NCBI GenBank assembly: GCA_019418195.1
Contig: DYCJ01000078.1
Coordinates: 1-8,907, forward strand
DNA from: Clostridiales bacterium
GTDB lineage: Bacteria > Bacillota > Clostridia > Lachnospirales > Lachnospiraceae
Direction of reading: 5' to 3'
DNA length: 8,907 bases
Below, piece after piece: positions 1 through 6,596 of the stretch; position 1 is the stretch's first letter; each line of letters starts with the position of its first letter. The position numbers and the translations under genes are program-made. The notes under the pieces are model-generated. The model was not told the origin of the DNA. It saw only the letters and a list, made by a program, of their open reading frames with translations, and searched no databases.

Positions 1-306
1 CATATACTCGATATTTACATCCCCCTCTACGATCTGATGCATGGCCCGGCTCAAAGAACCGGTCTCATGCGGCACTCTGAGCGCAACAACATCTGTCAGC
101 ATAGCTGTGATGCCGTTGTCTCTGAGTACTGCTTTTCCTTTATTCGGATCGGAAACGATCATCCTGAGCATACCGTACTCAGTCGTATCAGCAAGGCTTA
201 AAGCCACAATATTGACATCATTTCCCGCCAGAACAGAAAGCACTTCGTCAAGTCGTCCCTCGCGGTTCTCAAGAAATACAGATAACTGCTGAATCGTGAT
301 TCCCAT
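1..306 (-). CDS. ACT-domain protein (3' end outside window)
   Basis: The first 102 codons of a small ACT-domain protein are visible; the gene runs off the left edge without a stop. It begins MGITIQQLSVFLENREGRL, which matches the opening of the other ACT protein in this operon (MIRQISVFVENQPGSM). It also shares the EYGMLRMIVSDP strand (EFGIMRLVVDDP in the paralogue) and a second domain start at about residue 72 ending in VNIEYM. So it is a tandem ACT protein, probably about 140 aa when complete. ACT domains bind small ligands, usually amino acids, at dimer interfaces; no catalytic domain is visible. The start is supported by a GGGAGG ribosome binding site at 315-320, in the 16-bp gap after paaK copy 1, so it is the last visible gene of the operon. 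A ligand cannot be named from sequence; an aromatic amino acid or aryl acid is inferred from context. Confidence 0.85.
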   Translation of the reverse strand, partial: MGITIQQLSVFLENREGRLDEVLSVLAGNDVNIVALSLADTTEYGMLRMIVSDPNKGKAVLRDNGITAMLTDVVALRVPHETGSLSRAMHQIVEGDVNIEYM

Positions 307-322
307 AACTTTTACCTCCCTT

Positions 323-1654
323 TTACAGCTTTCTGTTGTCGATCACGCGGACAGCTTTGCCCTCGCTTCTCTGTATGGATTTAGGCTCAACCAGTTTCAC
401 ACGGACTGAAATTCCCAGCGCCTGCTTAAGGACAGCAGCAATCTTATTGCGCAGTGCATCCAGTTTTCTGATCTCGTCAGAGAATACTCTCTCATCAACT
501 TCCACCATTACAGTAAGTACATCCATATTGTCTTCTCTGTCTACGATCATCATATAATGCGGTGCTACAACTCCACCCATAGAAAGGAGCGCTGTCTCCA
601 CCTGTGTCGGGAATACATTTACGCCGCGGATAACTTTCATGTCATCTGTCCTGCCCGTAAACTTGGAGATTCTTGGCAGAGTCCTGCCACATTCACATTT
701 ACCGTAGGTGATGCTCGTAAGATCCTTTGTGCGGTAACGCAGCAGAGGCATTGCCTCTTTTGCCAGGGTGGTAAATACAAGCTCCCCGGTCTCACCTTCT
801 GCACATTTTTCATGAGTCGCAGGATTGAGTACTTCAGGATAGAAGTAATCCGCATGCACGTGAAGTCCTGCCTTATGAATACAATCCTGCGCAACGCCCG
901 GTCCCGTGATCTCACATAATCCGTAAATATCAAAGCAGTTAATGTGAAGAATGCTCTCAATCTTCTTACGCATCTCTTCGGTCCACGGTTCTGCACCGTG
1001 GATTCCTGCTTTCAGTTTCATATGGTCGACCAGTCCGGCTTCCTGGATAGATTCTGCCAGATACAAAGCATATGAAGGTGTACATGCAAATGCAGTTGCA
1101 CCAAGATCCTCCATGACCATCATCTGACGTTTTGTGTTTCCGGCTGACATCGGAATCGCAGTGGCTCCGAGTGCCTTTGCGCCGAAATCCAGTCCCATGC
1201 CTCCGGTGAAGAGTCCATAACCGTAACAAACATGAATGATATCTTCATTTGTAAGTCCGGCCATTGTGAGACCGCGTGCCACACACTCTCCCCACACTTC
1301 CACATCTTTCTGTGAATACGGAGCGATCGTGAGTTTACCTGTTGTTCCGGAAGTACCCTGAACACGCACAACATCTTTCATTGGAATCGCCAGAAGCCCG
1401 AACGGATAGTTGTTCTTCAAATCTTCTTTTGTTGTAAACGGAAGTTTCTCAATATCTTCGATGGATTTGATATCTCCCGGCTCCACGCCTCTCTGCTGCA
1501 TTTTCTTCCGGTAGAAGTCTACATTCTCATATACTCTCTTGACAACATCTACCAGACGTTTACTCTGCAGGTCTGCCATCTCATCCCTGCTCATACACTC
1601 AATCTTCGGATCACGGATGCGTTCCACCCAGTTTTCCAGTGCTACACCTGCCAT
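323..1654 (-). CDS. paaK: phenylacetate--CoA ligase family protein (copy 1)
   Basis: Adenylate-forming aryl-acetate CoA ligase, 443 aa, close to the usual 430-440 aa. The family converts an aryl-acetate, ATP and CoA to aryl-acetyl-CoA, AMP and PPi in the cytoplasm. Visible motifs in order: phosphate-binding loop TSGTTGK (101-107), CYGYGLFTGGMG (143-154), CTPSYALYLAE (191-201), YGLCEITGPGV (244-254), the YRTKD hinge motif (307-311), a CECGRT cysteine pair (320-325), GRTDDMKVIRGVNVFP (334-349) and the C-terminal lysine in EGKAVR (K433). All core motifs are intact. The hinge reads YRTKD where copy 2 has YRTGD. The start has AAAGGAGA at 1666-1673, 11 nt upstream. It follows the ACT gene after 30 bp and precedes a second ACT gene by 16 bp. 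Family assignment is firm. The true substrate (phenylacetate, indoleacetate, hydroxyphenylacetate) is unknown. Confidence 0.95.
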   Translation of the reverse strand: MAGVALENWVERIRDPKIECMSRDEMADLQSKRLVDVVKRVYENVDFYRKKMQQRGVEPGDIKSIEDIEKLPFTTKEDLKNNYPFGLLAIPMKDVVRVQGTSGTTGKLTIAPYSQKDVEVWGECVARGLTMAGLTNEDIIHVCYGYGLFTGGMGLDFGAKALGATAIPMSAGNTKRQMMVMEDLGATAFACTPSYALYLAESIQEAGLVDHMKLKAGIHGAEPWTEEMRKKIESILHINCFDIYGLCEITGPGVAQDCIHKAGLHVHADYFYPEVLNPATHEKCAEGETGELVFTTLAKEAMPLLRYRTKDLTSITYGKCECGRTLPRISKFTGRTDDMKVIRGVNVFPTQVETALLSMGGVVAPHYMMIVDREDNMDVLTVMVEVDERVFSDEIRKLDALRNKIAAVLKQALGISVRVKLVEPKSIQRSEGKAVRVIDNRKL

Positions 1655-1684
1655 TTTCTCTCTTATCTCCTTTAATTATATTTC

Positions 1685-2104
1685 TTATAGTTCTTCTTCC
1701 TCCATGATTTTCACGTCAGCAGCCTCAAGAACTTTTTCAGCCTGCTCGAAATCATCCGTATGAAATACCATGACCGGAGCTTTCCCCTCGCGTATTACAA
1801 AAGAATAAATATAATCTATGTTGATCTTCCCGTCTGCAAGTATCTTTAGCATCTGATTGAGGTTTCCCTGTTCGTCTTTGAGCTCCACACCGATCACGTT
1901 GCTCACTCTTGTGACAAATCCTTTTGCCGTCAGACTGTTCTTTGCACTGACCGGATCATCAACAACAAGACGCATGATCCCGAACTCCGGGGTGTCGAAA
2001 GTAGAGATCGCACGGATGTTTACTCCTGCTTCTGTCAATACCGACGTAACATTCATCATACTGCCCGGCTGATTTTCCACGAATACCGATATCTGCCTGA
2101 TCAT
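1685..2104 (-). CDS. tandem ACT-domain protein
   Basis: A 139-aa protein made almost only of two ACT domains (about residues 3-66 and 70-132), ending in an acidic EEEEL tail. The first domain has the typical glycine-containing loop (ENQPGSM) and the VNIRAIS strand; the second shows GNLNQMLKILADGKINIDYIY. Proteins of this shape are usually amino-acid sensors rather than enzymes. It lies between iorB (60 bp upstream) and paaK copy 1 (30 bp downstream), and resembles the partial ACT protein at the left edge. An in-frame GTG at 2113 would add three residues. The ATG at 2104 is preferred: its upstream GGGCGGTGAT matches the anti-Shine-Dalgarno well and the GTG lies inside that site, and the shorter start aligns with the paralogue. 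The likely role, inferred from the operon, is feedback sensing of aromatic amino acids. Confidence 0.88.
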   Translation of the reverse strand: MIRQISVFVENQPGSMMNVTSVLTEAGVNIRAISTFDTPEFGIMRLVVDDPVSAKNSLTAKGFVTRVSNVIGVELKDEQGNLNQMLKILADGKINIDYIYSFVIREGKAPVMVFHTDDFEQAEKVLEAADVKIMEEEEL

Positions 2105-2108
2105 TGTT

Positions 2109-2118
2109 ATCACCGCCC
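2109..2118 (-). promoter_or_regulatory. ribosome binding site of the middle ACT gene
   Basis: GGGCGGTGAT on the minus strand matches the extended anti-Shine-Dalgarno GGAGGTGAT with one mismatch. It ends 4 nt before the ATG at 2104. The alternative GTG start at 2113 falls inside it, so this site decides the start. Confidence 0.6.
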
Positions 2119-2164
2119 TTCCCTGTAATATTCTGATTTTTCGTAATTTACGGATTTTCCGGCT

Positions 2165-2737
2165 CTATTTCAGTCCGTATCCTACATCAAACGCTTTCTT
2201 ATTGATCTCGATCGTCTTCGGAGGCACAGTCTTCTCGATCACATCATACCACTGCTCTTTTGTGAAATCCATATGCTGTGCCGCGACACCGAGCACGATC
2301 AGGTTAAATACTTTCGGATTGCCCAGTTTTCTGGATTCTTCCGTGGCATCTACCTTATATACTTTATATTCTTTTCCAAGTTCTTCCAGTATGTTCTCCG
2401 GATATTCTGCATTCCCGATCACAACCGGCATCGGATCGATCCGCCAGTCATTAACTACCAGAGCGCCGTCTTTTTTCAGGAAATGGGCATATCTGAGCGC
2501 TTCAAGACGCTCAAAGGCAATGATCACATCTGCCTGTCCTTCTTCTACGATCGGCTCAGCCACTTTATCTCCGTAACGCACAAATGTAACGACGCTTCCG
2601 CCTCTCTGCGCCATTCCGTGAACCTCGGAAAGCTTTACATCATATCCGCCGGCAATTGCAAGTCCGCCTAAGATACGGCTGGTGAGCAGTGTGCCCTGTC
2701 CGCCGACTCCGACGATCATAATATTCTTTACTGCCAT
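2165..2737 (-). CDS. iorB: indolepyruvate:ferredoxin oxidoreductase, beta subunit
   Basis: The 190-aa gamma-type domain of a 2-oxoacid:ferredoxin oxidoreductase. It pairs with IorA to convert indolepyruvate and other aryl-pyruvates, CoA and oxidised ferredoxin to aryl-acetyl-CoA, CO2 and reduced ferredoxin. Visible signatures are the N-terminal GVGGQGTLLTSRILG (10-24), EVHGMAQRGGSV (38-49) and ADVIIAFERLEALR (69-82). The length is typical of stand-alone IorB. Only 3 bp separate it from the iorA stop codon. Its ribosome binding site (GGGAGGGTGA, 2745-2754) lies inside the iorA 3' end, so the two subunits are very likely translationally coupled, which suits an obligate complex. No cysteine cluster is present; the iron-sulfur centres are on IorA. 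Family call is firm. Preference for indolepyruvate over phenyl- or hydroxyphenylpyruvate cannot be read from sequence. Confidence 0.94.
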   Translation of the reverse strand: MAVKNIMIVGVGGQGTLLTSRILGGLAIAGGYDVKLSEVHGMAQRGGSVVTFVRYGDKVAEPIVEEGQADVIIAFERLEALRYAHFLKKDGALVVNDWRIDPMPVVIGNAEYPENILEELGKEYKVYKVDATEESRKLGNPKVFNLIVLGVAAQHMDFTKEQWYDVIEKTVPPKTIEINKKAFDVGYGLK

Positions 2738-2740
2738 GAT

Positions 2741-4486
2741 CTACTCACCCTCCCTTACAAGCTCTATTGCATCAAACTTACACAGATCTTTACACAGTCC
2801 GCATCCGGTGCACATCGTGTCATCGATATGGATCGTTCCGTCCGCATTCTTTGTCATGGCCGGACATCCCGGTTTCATGCACATACCGCATTTCTTACAT
2901 TTGTCCTCATGTGCGACATAAAGCGGCTTTTTCCTCTTGTCGAGAAGCACACACGGCGTCTTGGTAATAATGACAGAAATCTCGTCCTTTGCCACCTCTT
3001 CTTTGATCGTCTTCTCGAGCAGTGGAAGGTCAAATGCGTTGATCTCATAAACATTCTTTATGCCCATCGCTTTGCAGATCCCCGGTATGCTGATCGCATA
3101 AGTTGGATCTCCCTGCAGAGTCTTTCCGGTCGCTGCGTGATCCTGATGCCCCGTCATACCTGTTGTAGAATTATCAAGGATGATCACTGTACCTGTAGCT
3201 TTGTTGTATACCATATTCATCAGAGAGTTCACACCTGTATGCATAAATGTAGAGTCTCCGATCACTGCCACCCAGTTCTTTATGTAATCTTTGCCCTTCG
3301 CCTTCTCCATGCCGTGAAGCGTTGAGATGCTGGAGCCCATGCACATTGTCGTGTCGATCACGCTCAGGGGGGCTACCGCGCCAAGTGTGTAGCATCCGAT
3401 ATCTCCCGCTGCATGCATTTTTAACTTATTGAGTGTATAGAATACACTTCTGTGAGGACATCCCGGACAAAGGATCGGCGGTCTCCCCGGCGCCGCTGCC
3501 GGTTCTTTGATATCAAGATCCTGTTTCAGGATAGCTTTTCTGAGCATATTTGCACTGTATTCGCCCTGAACAGTGAGGATTTCTTTGCCGATGGCATTGA
3601 TTCCCCAGGATTTCACCTGTTCCTCGATCACCGGATCAAGTTCTTCAACTATATATAATGTATCTACTTTAGACGCAAAATCTTCGATCAGTTTTCTGGG
3701 AAGCGGATTGACCATGCCCAGCTTCAGCACAGATGCTTCCGGCATTGCCTCTTTCACATACTGATACGGGATACCACTTGTGATCACACCAATCTTCGTA
3801 TCGTTCATCTCCACACGGTTAATTGGAAGTGTGTTTGCCGCTTCTGCAAGCTCCAGATTACGTTTCTCGATCTCAATGTGGCGTATCTTGGCATTGCCCG
3901 GCATCATGACATTTTTCTGGATATTTTTCTCATATACCTTGTCCTCAGGAACGACACGGTCCTGAAGCTCCACCAGTCCCTGGGAATGTGCCAGTCTCGT
4001 CGTCGTCCGGAAAATAAACGGACGGTCGAACTTTTCACTCAGTTCAAATGCAATCTTAAAGTAATCTTTTGCCTCCGCACTGTCCGACGGTTCGATCACC
4101 GGGATCTGCGCCGCTCTTGCGACCATCCTTGTATCCTGCTCGTTCTGGGAACTGTAAAGTCCCGGGTCGTCAGCCACAACAATGACAAGACCACCGTTTA
4201 CTCCCATATAAGAGACAGAATACAGCGGATCTGCGGCCACGTTCAGCCCCACATGCTTCATACATGCCATGGACCGTACTCCTGCCAGGCTGGCTCCCAC
4301 TGCTACTTCTGTCGCCACTTTCTCGTTTGGCGCCCATTCTTCATACACATCATCTCTGTACTGGACAAGATATTCGCTGATCTCCGTACTCGGAGTTCCC
4401 GGATAAGCAGATGAGACTTTCACTCCCGCCTCATAAGCTCCGCGGGCAATTGCTTCATTGCCCAGCATGATCACTTTTTCTCCCAT
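2741..4486 (-). CDS. iorA: indolepyruvate:ferredoxin oxidoreductase, alpha subunit
   Basis: The 581-aa catalytic subunit, near the family's usual 580-620 aa. It carries the pyrimidine-binding and pyrophosphate-binding thiamine diphosphate domains plus a C-terminal two-cluster ferredoxin domain. Visible features: AYPGTPSTE (27-35), NEKVATEVA (54-62) with the likely cofactor-activating glutamate, CPGCPHR (340-346), the thiamine motif from GDS (410-412) to DNS (438-440), then two Fe4S4 motifs. The first is C-x2-C-x2-C-x4-CP (C530, 533, 536, 541), with one extra residue compared with ordinary ferredoxin. The second is C-x2-C-x2-C-x3-C (C559, 562, 565, 569). A start at 4498 is possible but has AAAGG abutting it. 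The ATG at 4486 has AGGATGG 8 nt upstream and gives the typical MGEKVIMLGNEAIARGA. The gene begins 1 nt after the paaK copy 2 stop and ends 3 nt before iorB. Confidence 0.95.
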   Translation of the reverse strand: MGEKVIMLGNEAIARGAYEAGVKVSSAYPGTPSTEISEYLVQYRDDVYEEWAPNEKVATEVAVGASLAGVRSMACMKHVGLNVAADPLYSVSYMGVNGGLVIVVADDPGLYSSQNEQDTRMVARAAQIPVIEPSDSAEAKDYFKIAFELSEKFDRPFIFRTTTRLAHSQGLVELQDRVVPEDKVYEKNIQKNVMMPGNAKIRHIEIEKRNLELAEAANTLPINRVEMNDTKIGVITSGIPYQYVKEAMPEASVLKLGMVNPLPRKLIEDFASKVDTLYIVEELDPVIEEQVKSWGINAIGKEILTVQGEYSANMLRKAILKQDLDIKEPAAAPGRPPILCPGCPHRSVFYTLNKLKMHAAGDIGCYTLGAVAPLSVIDTTMCMGSSISTLHGMEKAKGKDYIKNWVAVIGDSTFMHTGVNSLMNMVYNKATGTVIILDNSTTGMTGHQDHAATGKTLQGDPTYAISIPGICKAMGIKNVYEINAFDLPLLEKTIKEEVAKDEISVIITKTPCVLLDKRKKPLYVAHEDKCKKCGMCMKPGCPAMTKNADGTIHIDDTMCTGCGLCKDLCKFDAIELVREGE

Positions 4487-4487
4487 A

Positions 4488-5798
4488 TCATAAACCATCC
4501 TTTCGTAAATCTGTCACTCTCTTTGCCTTGCCCTCGAACCTCTGGAGAGAATTCGGAGCCACAAGCCTGATCTGCGTAGCAAGGCCGAGCTGTGCCTTCA
4601 GCGCTTTCTTGATCCTGCTCTCAAGTTCACTGAGTTTTGCATAACTGTCGAGCAGCCTGTCATCAATCAGCTCCACTGTGATCGTCATGACATCCAGCCT
4701 GTTCCTGCGCTCTACAAGGATCTCGTAATGAGGTCCGATCTCATCAATCTTAAGGAGCACTTCCTCTATCTGTGTCGGGAATACATTTACTCCGCGGATG
4801 ACAAGCATATCGTCCGCACGTCCGGAGATATTCTCCATCCTGCATGTTGTACGCCCGCACTTGCATGGTTCATACATCAGTCTTGTAAGGTCTCCCGTCC
4901 GGTATCTCACAAGCGGCAGAGCCTCTTTGCCAAGACAGGTCACTACAAGCTCTCCCAGTTCTCCAGGCGGAAGCACTTCCTCTGTCTCCGGATCGATGAT
5001 CTCAGGAATAAACCAGTCTTCGTTGACATGCATACCGCAAAGCTCTGTACATTCACCTGCGACTCCCGGGCCGCAGAGTTCGCTCATACCATAATTCTGT
5101 GTACAGACGAACTGGTCTCCCCAGACTTTATGCATCTCATCCCGCATCGGCTCTGTCATGCCCTCGCCCCCGAAAAGCCCGATGTGCAGCTTCAGGTCTT
5201 TTTCCGGGTCGATACCGCGGTTTCTTATCTCTTCTCCCAGGTGCAGCGCATAGGACGGCGTTGCAACAAGAAGGGTTACTCCCATATCCTGAAGGAACAT
5301 GATCTGCTTATTCGTATTGCCTGAAGACATAGGAATAACAGATGCACCGATTTTCTCAAGTCCCCCGTGAAGGCCGAGCGCTCCTGTAAAAGTACCGTAG
5401 CCAAACGAAATCTGTGCTACATCATCCGCTGTGGCGCCTCCCATACAGACAAGTCTCGCTACGTTATTAAGCCACATGTCCAGATCATTTCTCGTATATC
5501 CTACCACTGTCGGCTTTCCGGTCGTCCCGGAACTTGCATGATAACGCACAATGTCTTTCTTATCCACTGCAAAAAGCCCGTCAGGATAGTGGTCTCTGAA
5601 ATCTGCTTTATATGTAAACGGCAGACGCTTCAAATCTTCCAGTGTCTGCACATCGTCCGGCTTAATGCCCGCCGCATCCATCTTGTCACGGTACGGTTTC
5701 ACCCGGTCGTAGATATAGCGGACCGTATCCTTCAATTTGGCAAGCTGGATTGCTTCGATCTCTTCTCTGGGGAGAGTCTCCTCCTTATCCCATATCAT
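4488..5798 (-). CDS. paaK: phenylacetate--CoA ligase family protein (copy 2)
   Basis: First gene of the operon, 436 aa from the chosen start MIWDKEETLPREE. It is an aryl-acetate CoA ligase like copy 1. Motifs: SSGTTGK phosphate loop (89-95), SFGYGTFTGALG (131-142), ATPSYALHLGE (179-189), NYGMSELCGPGV (235-246), YRTGD (299-303), CKCGRT (312-317), GRADDMLVIRGVNVFP (326-341) and the C-terminal lysine in EGKAKR (K424). An ATG at 5849 would add 17 basic residues but lies upstream of the predicted -10 box. The ATG at 5798 has a perfect AAGGAGG 9 nt upstream and gives the standard family N-terminus. It clearly differs from copy 1 in sequence, so the two are paralogues and not a recent tandem duplicate. 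A different substrate range or direction of use is inferred, not shown. Confidence 0.95.
   Translation of the reverse strand: MIWDKEETLPREEIEAIQLAKLKDTVRYIYDRVKPYRDKMDAAGIKPDDVQTLEDLKRLPFTYKADFRDHYPDGLFAVDKKDIVRYHASSGTTGKPTVVGYTRNDLDMWLNNVARLVCMGGATADDVAQISFGYGTFTGALGLHGGLEKIGASVIPMSSGNTNKQIMFLQDMGVTLLVATPSYALHLGEEIRNRGIDPEKDLKLHIGLFGGEGMTEPMRDEMHKVWGDQFVCTQNYGMSELCGPGVAGECTELCGMHVNEDWFIPEIIDPETEEVLPPGELGELVVTCLGKEALPLVRYRTGDLTRLMYEPCKCGRTTCRMENISGRADDMLVIRGVNVFPTQIEEVLLKIDEIGPHYEILVERRNRLDVMTITVELIDDRLLDSYAKLSELESRIKKALKAQLGLATQIRLVAPNSLQRFEGKAKRVTDLRKDGL
4495..4503 (-). promoter_or_regulatory. ribosome binding site of iorA
   Basis: AAAGGATGG on the minus strand, embedded in the 3' end of paaK copy 2. 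It sits 8 nt before the ATG at 4486, but its AAAGG touches the upstream ATG at 4498, which lies inside the site. The spacing favours 4486. Confidence 0.6.
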
Positions 5799-5807
5799 TG
5801 TATGTGT

Positions 5808-5814
5808 CCTCCTT
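5808..5814 (-). promoter_or_regulatory. ribosome binding site of paaK copy 2
   Basis: A consensus AAGGAGG on the minus strand, 9 nt before the ATG at 5798. It decides against the longer in-frame start at 5849. Confidence 0.8.
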
Positions 5815-5837
5815 CGTTTAAACATTCGCCTTTGGAT

Positions 5838-5866
5838 AGTATAACACAATACTTTGCCGAGTTAAA
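5838..5866 (-). promoter_or_regulatory. predicted sigma-A promoter of the paaK-ior operon
   Basis: Read on the minus strand, the -10 box is TATACT (5838-5843) in an extended -10 context (TG-T-TATACT). After a 17-bp spacer comes a weak -35 box TTTAAC (5861-5866, three of six matches to TTGACA). Transcription would start near 5831, leaving a leader of about 33 nt that carries AAGGAGG. That is too short for a T-box or riboswitch. The promoter lies just outside the long palindrome that begins at 5879. No other clear promoter was seen between the operon genes. Confidence 0.6.
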
Positions 5867-5878
5867 GTGGAAAATTCA

Positions 5879-6174
5879 TGTTTGTTGGACTGATATCGCT
5901 GCAGAAACACATATATACTAGTCGAACAGCGGACGCAAAAAAAGAGGATACTGCAACGCTATGCCGACCCACTTTACCTCATCCCCTCGAATCCATGTAA
6001 CGCAATATCAAAATGCTCGTCATTTGGAACTCGCATTTTAATATCGCTAACATGGAGAACGAGGTGTATTCGGAACGCTCCATGTCGATGCATAGCTTAT
6101 GCAGTATCCTCTTTTTCTGCTGGCACGTCCAGTCAGTACACATTTTCAGTTGCAGCGCCACCCTTCAACAAACA
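5879..6174. repeat. long imperfect palindrome 1
   Basis: Arms of roughly 135-145 nt face each other around a centre near 6025. Matched blocks from outside in: TGTTTGTTG (5879-5887) with CAACAAACA (6166-6174); CGCTGCA (5897-5903) with TGCAGCG (6151-6157); an A-rich GAGGATACTGCA block starting near 5938 with TGCAGTATCCTC followed by T5 ending near 6116; CCATGT with ACATGG; and AAAATGC (6010-6016) with GCATTTT (6033-6039). The pairs share one centre within about 2 nt, so this is one structure and not scattered matches. Between the two stronger stems is a poorly paired stretch of about 20 nt on each side. It could be a MITE-like dispersed repeat or the gene of a long hairpin RNA. No transposase or target-site duplication was recognised. 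Confidence 0.72.
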
Positions 6175-6255
6175 CTCATACAAATCGGAAGAGACCGAAA
6201 CTTCGTCGATAAAGCTGATCCTTTCGACCTGTTTTCTGTAAATTCCGCGATTGTT

Positions 6256-6596
6256 GGGGAGACACTTCCGATTGGAGGAACACAGAAAATCAAACAGATA
6301 CAGCCGATATGATGCAGCTTTCGGAACAGGCGGGATGTAATGCGGACAGTGACTGTGTAAGGTTGTTAGAGAAAGTTAAAGCCTGTGATGTGGCGTTAAT
6401 CAAGCAAATGAAGTTGTCTGAGTGAAATGAGTTCTTCATTTGCTTGATTGTTCTTAGCCATATCGCAGGCTTGTTACTTTGTCTTATGACCTGTAACCGG
6501 AGCCGGAAGCATTACAATCCCGCCTGTTCCGAATACGTGAGTTAATCCACTGTATCTGAGTGATTTTCGGACGTTTTACCGAGGAAATGTCTCTCC
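6256..6596. repeat. long imperfect palindrome 2
   Basis: Arms of about 165 nt around a centre near 6424. Matched blocks from outside in: GGGGAGACACTTCC (6256-6269) with GGAAATGTCTCTCC (6583-6596); GAAAATCA..CAGATACAG (6285-6303) with its complement at 6550-6568; TTCGGAACAGGCGGGAT (within 6320-6343) with the matching arm at 6509-6533, near perfect over about 24 nt; GCCTGTGATGTGGC (6381-6394) with GCCATATCGCAGGC (6457-6470), two differences; and a perfect 16-bp stem at the centre. With gaps, the arms can be aligned further out, to about 6236 and 6616, across the glyA stop codon. No transposase is present. A dispersed non-autonomous repeat or a long structured RNA are the main readings. Confidence 0.78.
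6398..6449. repeat. perfect 16-bp hairpin at the centre of palindrome 2
   Basis: AATCAAGCAAATGAAG (6398-6413) is the exact reverse complement of 6434-6449, leaving a 20-nt loop. It is the strongest single hairpin in the window. It is AT-rich and has no T-run on either side, so it is not a typical intrinsic terminator, although it could still slow or end glyA transcription. Confidence 0.85.

Noticed and set aside
4728..5324. Long plus-strand ORFs opposite paaK copy 2 and others opposite iorA, glyA and paaK copy 1
   Set aside because: They are antisense shadows of well-supported genes, with no ribosome binding sites or recognisable domains.
307..5866. Frameshifted or degraded genes within the operon
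   Set aside because: All complete reading frames have intact motifs and family-typical lengths; no broken gene was seen.
5979..6161. A 60-codon minus-strand ORF in palindrome 1
   Set aside because: No usable ribosome binding site and no family; it covers most of the right arm and the loop of the palindrome.
6013..6312. A 99-codon plus-strand ORF spanning both palindromes
   Set aside because: No ribosome binding site, no recognisable domain, unusual composition, and it crosses the arms of both palindromes and the spacer.
6396..6461. A 21-codon minus-strand ORF inside palindrome 2 (starts MAKNNQANEELISLRQ)
   Set aside because: It looks protein-like but has no ribosome binding site, and it lies within the central stem and right arm, so its sequence is constrained by the palindrome.
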